Shown one piece after another: positions 26,147 through 32,071 of a DNA stretch of 32,071 bases. The notes under the pieces were generated by a model, which was given only the letters and a program-made list of their open reading frames with translations, ran no database searches and was not told the DNA's origin. The DNA comes from Arcobacteraceae bacterium. GTDB lineage: Bacteria; Campylobacterota; Campylobacteria; Campylobacterales; Arcobacteraceae. The translations under genes were made by a program, and so were the position numbers. The stretch is from the NCBI GenBank assembly GCA_028687375.1, contig JAQUAG010000024.1, forward strand, positions 1 through 32,071. The letters are read 5' to 3'. Within the stretch, counting starts at the first letter, position 1. Each line of letters begins with the position of its first letter.

Positions 26147-26150
26147 GGAT

Positions 26151-26894
26151 ATGAATAAAAATGAAAACATAAGTGAATTATTTGAAGAATCCAAACCGTG
26201 TGCTTATTTAGATGATAGATTATCAGATATTAGGTACAAATATATGCCTCAATGTGATAGTAAAACTCATTACAATATGGTAGAAAGGGGATGGAGAAGA
26301 TTCGGCTATGTTCATTTTTCTCCTGAATGTAAAGATTGCTTTGAGTGTCAAACTATTAGAATTGATATTGAAAATTTCAAATTCACAAAATCTCACAAAC
26401 GGATATTGAATAAAAATAAAGACCTTAAAATTTATATCCAAAAACCAACTATTAGTATCGACCATCTTAATTTATTCAACAAATATCATGCCTTTATGAG
26501 CGAAAAAAAAGATTGGCCAGAAAATTGTATTACCCCACATGAGTATCAAACCTCTTATGTTGACGGAGCTAGTACCTACGGGAAAGAGATTTTATACTTT
26601 TTAGATGACAAACTCATTTGTGTCGCACTTAGTGATATTTTAGATGATGGGCTATCTGCTATTTATTGTTATTATGACCATGAGTATCAAGAGAGATCTT
26701 TAGGAAAATTTTCTATTTTAATTCAACTTAGTATGGCTAAATTATCGAAAATCCCTTATATGTTTTTAGGATATTGGATAAAAGATCATTACAGTATGGG
26801 ATATAAAGAAGATTATGCTCCTTTTGATGTGTTGCAAAATCGACCTAAATTAGATGAAGAGTGTATTTGGAAACAATATGAAGGACAAAAATGA
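26151..26894 (+). CDS. bpt: Aspartate/glutamate leucyltransferase (leucyl-tRNA-protein transferase)
   Basis: 247 residues, the bacterial Bpt branch of the ATE1 family. It transfers leucine from leucyl-tRNA to proteins with N-terminal Asp or Glu, marking them for ClpS-ClpAP/XP via the N-degron pathway. Family marks are PCAYLDDRLSDIRY, ERGWRRFGYVHFSPEC with a Cys cluster (CKDCFEC) and FLGYWIKDHYSMGYK near the end. The murG ATG overlaps the stop in ATGA. AAGG lies 4 bases before the ATG, while the best -10 is only 7 bases away. Confidence 0.92.
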   Translation: MNKNENISELFEESKPCAYLDDRLSDIRYKYMPQCDSKTHYNMVERGWRRFGYVHFSPECKDCFECQTIRIDIENFKFTKSHKRILNKNKDLKIYIQKPTISIDHLNLFNKYHAFMSEKKDWPENCITPHEYQTSYVDGASTYGKEILYFLDDKLICVALSDILDDGLSAIYCYYDHEYQERSLGKFSILIQLSMAKLSKIPYMFLGYWIKDHYSMGYKEDYAPFDVLQNRPKLDEECIWKQYEGQK

Positions 26895-27913
26895 AAGATA
26901 TGTATATAGTTGTAACTGGTGGTGGTACTGGTGGGCATTTAGCAGTTGCTAGAAGTTTAATTGATGAACTTTATTTAAGAGGTTACAAAGTTATTTTTAT
27001 AGGTTCAACAAAAGGAGCCGATAAAGATTGGTTTGAAAACTATCCTAAAATTGAACTCAAATATTTTTTAGAAACAAAAGGTGTTGTCAATCAAAGCTTT
27101 TTTGGAAAATTTACTTCTCTTTTTAAAATTATTAAGGAAGCTTTTTTTTGTAAAGAGATTATGAAAAAATATGGTGTCAAAAAAGTTATAAGTGTTGGTG
27201 GATTTAGTGCTGCTAGTGCTTCTTTTGGAGCTATTTTAGGTGGACTTGAACTTTTTATCCATGAGCAAAATTCTGTAATGGGCAACCTAAACAAAATCAC
27301 ATCAAAATTTGCAAAAGAGGTTTTTAGCTCTTATGATTTGAATTCATCTATTAAAGATTACCCAATTAGTGAAAAATTTTTCAATCATCAAAGGGTACGA
27401 AAAGAGATACGAACTATTATTTTTTTAGGTGGTTCACAAGGTGCAACAGCTATTAATAATTTTGCAATAGAGATAGCTCCTATTTTAAAAGAAAAAAATA
27501 TTTCTATCATCCATCAAACAGGGAAAAATGATCTTGAAAAATGTAAAATATTTTATAAAGAGAATAATATTGAGGCAACTGTTTTTGATTTTGATAAAAA
27601 TATCTTAAATTTTATGGATAAAGCTGATTTTGCAGTAAGCAGAAGTGGTGCTAGTTCGTTATGGGAACTTTGTGCTTTAGGTATTCCTACCCTTTTTATC
27701 CCATATCCATATGCAAGTTTAAATCATCAATATTTCAATGCTAAATTTTTACTTGATAGCAACCTTTGTTTTTTAAAATTACAAAATGAACTTAACTCAT
27801 CTATTCTTGATGAAATTTTCAAAAGTGACCTTGAAACAATAAGTAAAAGCTTGATTAACATCATAAAAAAAGATGGAGTTAAACAAATAACAGATAGAAT
27901 TTTAGAAGATTAA
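26891..27913 (+). CDS. murG: Undecaprenyl-PP-MurNAc-pentapeptide N-acetylglucosaminyltransferase
   Basis: 340 residues, GT-B fold, family GT28. MurG adds GlcNAc to lipid I to make lipid II at the inner face of the cytoplasmic membrane. GGGTGGH (10-16) is the N-terminal glycine loop. HEQNSVMGNLNK, FLGGSQGA and SRSGASSLWELCALGIP are the family blocks, followed by PYPYASLNHQYFNAKFL. The length is typical. Here it lies next to bpt rather than in a division and cell-wall cluster; no other mur gene is in the window. Confidence 0.96.
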   Translation: MKDMYIVVTGGGTGGHLAVARSLIDELYLRGYKVIFIGSTKGADKDWFENYPKIELKYFLETKGVVNQSFFGKFTSLFKIIKEAFFCKEIMKKYGVKKVISVGGFSAASASFGAILGGLELFIHEQNSVMGNLNKITSKFAKEVFSSYDLNSSIKDYPISEKFFNHQRVRKEIRTIIFLGGSQGATAINNFAIEIAPILKEKNISIIHQTGKNDLEKCKIFYKENNIEATVFDFDKNILNFMDKADFAVSRSGASSLWELCALGIPTLFIPYPYASLNHQYFNAKFLLDSNLCFLKLQNELNSSILDEIFKSDLETISKSLINIIKKDGVKQITDRILED

Positions 27914-27928
27914 ATAAAGGAGTTTTCA

Positions 27929-28138
27929 ATGTCAAATGAAACAAAAATCATCCAACTAGCAAATAGTAAAAAAGGTTTTATAAGTATCACAACAATTAAT
28001 GAGCCTTACGGAAAAGGGACTGATACGGTAACTAGCATAGCAATCTCTTTAAATGGTGCTGATATTGAATGGAAAGTACATATTCCAATGGCTAATTTAG
28101 ATGAAGTTATCGCTTCTCTACAAGATATCAAAAAGTAA
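27929..28138 (+). CDS. Small protein of unknown function
   Basis: 69 residues with a good ribosome site (AAAGGAGTTTTCA) and a start 15 bases after murG. It reads as an alternating beta/alpha fold (IIQLANSKKGFISITTI, DIEWKVHIPM, LDEVIASLQDIKK) with no Cys and no membrane helix. The family is not recognised. Given the spacing, it is probably in the bpt-murG operon. Confidence 0.75.
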   Translation: MSNETKIIQLANSKKGFISITTINEPYGKGTDTVTSIAISLNGADIEWKVHIPMANLDEVIASLQDIKK

Positions 28139-28237
28139 AAAGTTACGAAAATATAGCTTTTTACTCTAATGTTTCTGGCTTTTTTAAGTAAAGTAAAGAT
28201 AAAATTTAACAAATTTACATAATGTGAGGAAGATGAT

Positions 28238-29149
28238 ATGAGTGGTATTAGTAATAGTGTTGAACAATTAACACAAGCTCACCTTAGAAATGTGCAACAG
28301 CTTGCCGTTTTTTATACTGGTAAAGGAAATATTTATGCTATTAACATAGCAAAAATTAAAGCTTTTATAATAACTGAAGAGGTAAGTATCTCAGATACAC
28401 CATCTGATAATGATATAATACAAGGTATCGCAACAATAAGGGGTGTACCTATCACTCTAGTAAATCTTGACAGATGGCTAGGACATCCAGCACTTCCAGT
28501 TGAACAATACAAACTAATTATTTTTTGTGAATTCAATAATCACCAAATTGGATTTTTAGTAAAAGATGTTATCAATATAGTTGAAAAAACTACAGCTGAA
28601 CTGATTAATAGTGAAGAGCAAAATGCAAAAGTGACTTATACTACTTATGTGGAAGTAAATAAACAAACTAAGCTTTGTACTGTTTTTAATGCTGAACAAC
28701 TTTTAGTTGATATTGGTTGGACAGATGATGGGCAAACACAGCTAGATAAATATATAGACAGACCAGTTAACAATAAAAAAATAATTTTAGCTGCTGAAGA
28801 TAGTAAAGTTGCTAGAGAAATTTTAATCTCATTTTTCAAAAAAATTGAAGCTAGATATGAAATTTTTCATAATGGTACAGATTTAGTAGAAAGACTAAAA
28901 CATATTGATCCACAGGAAGTGGGATGTGTTATTACTGATATTGAAATGCCTGGAACTGATGGTTTCCAAGTTGCTCAATTCATTAAGGGAACTTCTGACC
29001 TTTCACATATTCCTATTATTGTAAATTCTAGTATGACAACTGTCGCTATTAAAAATAAAATGGTATCAATTGGTGTAGATGATTTTGTTGGAAAAACAGA
29101 TATAAGTGCATTGTATAAATCTGTTTCTGAATATTTAGGAACTAGATAA
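28238..29149 (+). CDS. cheV: Chemotaxis coupling protein CheV (CheW-REC)
   Basis: 303 residues. A CheW-like domain (about 10-165) with AINIAKIKAFI and TIRGVPITLVNLDRWLG couples chemoreceptors to CheA. A response-regulator receiver domain (181-303) has the acidic pair E187-D188, phospho-acceptor D234 in ITDIEMPG, and a conserved Lys in FVGKTD. CheV acts at the inner face of the receptor arrays and probably tunes their sensitivity. The start follows GTGAGGAAGATGAT. No other che gene is in the window. The strong terminator at 29172 ends its transcript. Confidence 0.93.
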   Translation: MSGISNSVEQLTQAHLRNVQQLAVFYTGKGNIYAINIAKIKAFIITEEVSISDTPSDNDIIQGIATIRGVPITLVNLDRWLGHPALPVEQYKLIIFCEFNNHQIGFLVKDVINIVEKTTAELINSEEQNAKVTYTTYVEVNKQTKLCTVFNAEQLLVDIGWTDDGQTQLDKYIDRPVNNKKIILAAEDSKVAREILISFFKKIEARYEIFHNGTDLVERLKHIDPQEVGCVITDIEMPGTDGFQVAQFIKGTSDLSHIPIIVNSSMTTVAIKNKMVSIGVDDFVGKTDISALYKSVSEYLGTR

Positions 29150-29171
29150 AGTCTAAAAAATTTATAAAACT

Positions 29172-29207
29172 AAAAAAGCCTCCGAAAAATATTCGGAGGC
29201 TTTTTTT
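29172..29207. terminator. Strong bidirectional Rho-independent terminator
   Basis: GCCTCCGAA (29178-29186) and TTCGGAGGC (29192-29200) form a perfect 9-bp stem with the loop AAATA. It is flanked by an A-run (29172-29177) and a T-run (29201-29207), so it works both ways. It ends cheV on the plus strand and nifU on the minus strand. Confidence 0.93.
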
Positions 29208-29239
29208 ATAACTTTAAAATCAGTGATTTTAAAAGAGTT

Positions 29240-30220
29240 TCACACAGGTAAAACTCTAATATTCTCATCTACTTTATGTTTTAAAGTTGACTCAATCGCA
29301 TAAAGTGTCCCTGTACTTCCACTTGCACAACTTCCACAAGCACCAAGATATCTAATATAAATATCATAATATGGTGAATTTTCTTTTATATCTATAATCT
29401 CCATATTTCCACCATCCATAACTAGCATAGGTCTAATATACTCATCAATTACAGCATCAACGGCTTTAATTCTTTGTACAATCGTCATCTTATCAAAAGC
29501 ATTTTCTCCACTTCCTGTTGTGTTTGCAGCTTCAATGAGTCTTTGTTGATCCATCTCTTCTCTAACTTCTTTAAGAATATCTACCAAATAGACATCTTTC
29601 TCTTCATGTCCACCTGGTCTAATACACGATTTACAATATGTTCCAGCTTTTGTTTGAAGCCCTATCTCTTCAACTGTTTTTAAATCATAAGTTTTGATAG
29701 CATTAATAATATCAGCTCGTGTACTTCTAGCACATTCACATACTATATCTTGGTTTTGAAGTGTACTTCTCTCTACACCTTTATACTGAGCTGCTGCTTC
29801 AATAATAACATCATATGCCATAACACTACAATGCATTTTTTGAGGTGGCACAGCAGGAGTTCCATCATCATCTCTTAAAAATTGTTCCACTTCTGTATTA
29901 GTAATATTAATAGCTTCATCAACAGTTTTTCCAATACACAGTTCAGCCATTGCATCACTTGAAGCAATAGCAGTACCACAACCAAATGATTTGAATTTAC
30001 TATCCATAATCTTATCTGTTTTTGTATCAACTACCCAATAAAGTCTAACTGCATCCCCACAGCTCTCAGCACCAAAATCTGCAACAATAAGTTTTCCACC
30101 TAATTTATCTGCATCTTCTTGTGTAAGTTCACCCATTGCTTTTGGATTATCCATTCTCTCTTGAACTTTTTTACTGTATTGTTCCCAAACATTTCCACTT
30201 ACTAAATCACTTCTTGCCAT
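29240..30220 (-). CDS. nifU: Fe-S cluster scaffold protein NifU, full-length three-domain form
   Basis: 326 residues. The IscU-like scaffold has C54, C81 and C131, with H130 before the last. The central BFD-type [2Fe-2S] domain has C161, C163, C196 and C199. The C-terminal NfU domain has C295 and C298 in GACGSCASG. All cysteines of the Azotobacter NifU pattern are present. In Campylobacterota this NIF pair is the general Fe-S assembly system rather than one for nitrogenase only. The ATG has AAGGAG 10 bases upstream, within copy 2 of the two-hairpin element. nifS lies just upstream. Confidence 0.95.
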   Translation of the reverse strand: MARSDLVSGNVWEQYSKKVQERMDNPKAMGELTQEDADKLGGKLIVADFGAESCGDAVRLYWVVDTKTDKIMDSKFKSFGCGTAIASSDAMAELCIGKTVDEAINITNTEVEQFLRDDDGTPAVPPQKMHCSVMAYDVIIEAAAQYKGVERSTLQNQDIVCECARSTRADIINAIKTYDLKTVEEIGLQTKAGTYCKSCIRPGGHEEKDVYLVDILKEVREEMDQQRLIEAANTTGSGENAFDKMTIVQRIKAVDAVIDEYIRPMLVMDGGNMEIIDIKENSPYYDIYIRYLGACGSCASGSTGTLYAIESTLKHKVDENIRVLPV

Positions 30221-30230
30221 AATTTTTTTC

Positions 30231-30323
30231 TCCTTTTAAAATGTCCCATTTTAAAAGGGACCTATTGTTCTTTGTCTACTTTTAACAGCTTAACAAATGA
30301 AGCCTAAAGTAGCAAACCCTAAA
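30231..30323 (-). promoter_or_regulatory. Two-hairpin leader element, copy 2 (nifU)
   Basis: This is the partner of 13476-13567. It lies between the nifS stop (30344) and the nifU start. The shared blocks GTCCC, GGGAC, CTACTTTTAAC, CTAAAGTAGCAAA and CCTAAA keep their order and spacing, while the two spacers differ from copy 1. Both predicted stems are kept exactly. The last block contains the nifU ribosome site (AAGGAG), which could alternatively pair with CCTTTT inside the element. Confidence 0.6.
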
Positions 30324-30343
30324 ATTCGCTTTGCTCTTATTTT

Positions 30344-31546
30344 TTATTCTTCTCTATCGTGTACACTAAATGCTTGTTGTTTAGCATAAGTCATAGAGAT
30401 TGTTCTTAGTCTAGCTACAATTGATTGAATTTTTTCTATAACATAATCAATCTCTTCATGAGTTGTAAATCTACTTAATGCAAACATAACTGTAGCATTT
30501 GCAATTTCAGTTTTTTCACCCAATGCTTCAACAACTGCACTCGCTTCAAGACTTTCACTACTACAACTACTTCCTGTTGATATATAAATTCCGTTCTTAT
30601 TCATATCCCAAAGCATCGCTTCACCTTCTATTCCTTTGAAAGATGCAACAACAAGATTATTAAGTCTATATTCTTTTGGAACATATGATTTTGTATCTGG
30701 AATTTTTAAAATAGCTTCTTCTAATGTATCCCTAAGTTTTCCAATATGATTTTTCATATAAGCCACATTCATCTCAGAATTTGCTATCTCAATAGCTTTT
30801 GCCATTGCAAATATTCCATTATTATAAACACTCCCTGCTCTTTTTCCACCCATTACATTTTTACTTCCATGAATAAGTGGAAGAAAAGGTGCTTTAGCTT
30901 TTATAAAAAGACCTCCAATTCCTTTTGGACCATGAAATTTGTGAGCTGACCAAGTGAAATAATCTACACCCAAATCTTGTAAATCAACTTTAATTTTTCC
31001 AATTGCTTGAGCACCATCTGTATGGAATGGAACTCCAGCTTCATTAGCTACTTTTACCATCTCTTTGATTGGTTGAATTGCTCCTGTTTCATTTGAAGCA
31101 GTTAAAATAGTAATAAGTGCTGTTGTAGGTCTGATAGCTTTTTTTAACTCTTCAACACTTACAAGTCCATTTTCATCTGTCCCTAAATATGTCACTTCCA
31201 TTCCAAATGTTTTACAATATGCAAGTGGCGATTTGATACTTGAATGTTCAGCGATACAAGAGATAAAATGATTTTTACCACTTCCTTTTAAAAATGCATC
31301 TAAAAATGTCTTTATAACTGCATTATTACCTTCTGTTGTCGATGATGTAAAAACTATATCATCATTATCACTTGCATTTAAACTACTATAAATCACATCA
31401 TAAGCTTTATTTAATTCTGCTCTTGTTTCAATTCCATGTTTGTAAATTACATTAGCATTACCAAATATATCAGCACTTTTACATGCTATCTCTTTTACTT
31501 TTGGATCTATTGGAGCTGTTGAATTATTGTCTAAATATACTTCCAT
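30344..31546 (-). CDS. nifS: Cysteine desulfurase NifS
   Basis: 400 residues, class V aminotransferase fold. It removes sulfur from cysteine with PLP and passes it to NifU. K203 in SAHKFHG holds PLP, H101 in AEHSSIKSP stacks on it, and C328 in STGSSCSSES carries the persulfide. The active-site Cys loop is of the NifS type. The start follows AATAAGGATGAAGA. A perfect 8-bp dyad at 31584-31608 upstream may bind a regulator. nifU follows after 123 bases. Confidence 0.96.
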   Translation of the reverse strand: MEVYLDNNSTAPIDPKVKEIACKSADIFGNANVIYKHGIETRAELNKAYDVIYSSLNASDNDDIVFTSSTTEGNNAVIKTFLDAFLKGSGKNHFISCIAEHSSIKSPLAYCKTFGMEVTYLGTDENGLVSVEELKKAIRPTTALITILTASNETGAIQPIKEMVKVANEAGVPFHTDGAQAIGKIKVDLQDLGVDYFTWSAHKFHGPKGIGGLFIKAKAPFLPLIHGSKNVMGGKRAGSVYNNGIFAMAKAIEIANSEMNVAYMKNHIGKLRDTLEEAILKIPDTKSYVPKEYRLNNLVVASFKGIEGEAMLWDMNKNGIYISTGSSCSSESLEASAVVEALGEKTEIANATVMFALSRFTTHEEIDYVIEKIQSIVARLRTISMTYAKQQAFSVHDREE

Positions 31547-31583
31547 TCTTCATCCTTATTTTTTGATAATTGAAGTTTATCCG

Positions 31584-31608
31584 AAATAAGATAAAATTAG
31601 TCTTATTT
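31584..31608. promoter_or_regulatory. Operator-like dyad upstream of nifS
   Basis: AAATAAGA (31584-31591) and TCTTATTT (31601-31608) are exact reverse complements with a 9-base spacer, in the 151-base divergent gap between nifS and the Cys-rich small gene. The spacing suits a dimeric regulator. Candidates by context are Fur- or Rrf2-type proteins that respond to iron or Fe-S status, but the sequence does not match a consensus I can name. Confidence 0.4.
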
Positions 31609-31697
31609 TGATTTACTACTTTATTTTTTTAGTTGTTAAATCCTATAAATTGAGTGACTAAATAATATTTTTTATCTCTTTTTGCTAATATTTCAAA

Positions 31698-31895
31698 ATG
31701 AATGAAAGAATAATATGTCAAAAATGTAAATTTTACTTTGTTACTTGGCAACCAAATCAACCACATGGCTGTAAAGCTTATGGTTTTAAGTCAAAACAAA
31801 TACCTTCTATTGTGGTAAAACAAAGTAGCGGAATAGAATGTGGTTTTTATGAACAAAAAAGATTTAATAATAGCGAGGAAGAAGAAACCGACTAA
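31698..31895 (+). CDS. Small Cys-rich, probably metal-binding protein
   Basis: 65 residues with C7-x2-C10, then H23 and C25 in PHGCKAYGFKSK, and C48 in GIECGFYE. This order resembles a short conserved family with a CxxC...HGC...C pattern and unknown function. The acidic tail (NSEEEETD) is probably disordered. The ribosome site is poor. The gene is divergent from nifS and shares its upstream region. It is a plausible zinc- or Fe-S-binding protein, but no role is known. Confidence 0.7.
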   Translation: MNERIICQKCKFYFVTWQPNQPHGCKAYGFKSKQIPSIVVKQSSGIECGFYEQKRFNNSEEEETD

Positions 31896-31912
31896 AATCG
31901 TCTTTAGAAGGT

Positions 31913-31929
31913 AAATCTATTTTAGATTT
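31913..31929. repeat. Short hairpin between convergent genes
   Basis: AAATCTA (31913-31919) and TAGATTT (31923-31929) are exact reverse complements around TTT, lying between the Cys-rich gene and the truncated leftward gene. There is no clear T-run, so it is at best a weak terminator. Confidence 0.3.
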
Positions 31930-31943
31930 TGAAAGAAAATTTA

Positions 31944-32071
31944 CTATTCTTGGCTTTTCCAAACTTTATATAAAGCTTCATGTTCTTCAATTTCAGCTCG
32001 ACTTGGTTTTCTTCTACAAGAGAGATATCCTCTCCCTCCATTACAAGTCTCAAATGGATACACTGTAGCAT
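31944..32071 (-). CDS. 3' end of a leftward gene cut by the window edge
   Basis: The frame enters from the right edge and stops at TAG (31946-31944), giving 42 complete codons. It reads ATVYPFETCNGGRGYLSCRR, then a charged helical tail ending KVWKSQE. The two cysteines nine residues apart could bind metal, but no family is recognised. The residue mix looks coding. It is convergent with the small Cys-rich gene. Confidence 0.5.
   Translation of the reverse strand, partial: ATVYPFETCNGGRGYLSCRRKPSRAEIEEHEALYKVWKSQE

Overview
The window is a gene-dense, AT-rich stretch of a Campylobacterota (epsilonproteobacterial) chromosome, most likely from an Arcobacter-like or Sulfurimonas-like free-living lineage. 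The signs are the bamD-lon order, the NIF-type nifS-nifU pair as an Fe-S system, CheV, a family II pyrophosphatase, and several orphan histidine kinases with the epsilon-typical phosphoacceptor motif AHQWRQPL. I see no rRNA, tRNA, CRISPR array, insertion sequence or prophage.

Layout, left to right. (1) 1-99 is the end of a rightward gene. (2) 366-8462 is a leftward run: aldo/keto reductase, hisIE, lpxB, a zinc-ribbon methyltransferase, an AEC-family carrier, a beta-CASP metallo-beta-lactamase nuclease, and a soluble FtsH-like protein with two AAA modules. The last two are separated by a few tens of bases at most and look like one unit. A decayed copy of the 3' end of the AEC carrier gene lies beyond them, so the pair is bracketed by aec sequence. 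(3) 8585-9273 is a short rightward pair, an ArsC/Spx-fold nitrogenase-associated-type protein and an unknown protein. (4) 9289-14559 is a leftward run: Mn-pyrophosphatase (ppaC), bamD, lon, a small membrane protein, a rhomboid protease and a zinc-ribbon membrane protein. (5) 14769-26078 is a leftward block with three sensor kinases that share one output module but have different periplasmic binding modules, a PhnD-like binding protein, and the nitrogen genes gdhA and glnD. (6) 26151-29149 runs rightward: bpt, murG, a small unknown gene and cheV, ending at a strong bidirectional terminator. (7) 29240-31546 is nifS-nifU, leftward. (8) A small Cys-rich gene and a cut-off leftward gene close the window.

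Most of the content is ordinary housekeeping, envelope, nitrogen and signalling genes. Two things stand out. First, the FtsH-like protein keeps an intact zinc-protease site, but its ATPase motifs are altered in both AAA modules and the substrate-gripping pore loop is missing. Second, a two-hairpin element of about 92 bp occurs twice, just upstream of bamD (13476-13567) and of nifU (30231-30323). It is conserved in sequence, length and position and runs into the ribosome binding site, so it may be an undescribed cis-regulatory RNA. A third item is a perfect 11-bp inverted repeat between a kinase gene and bpt that places two extended -10 boxes back to back.
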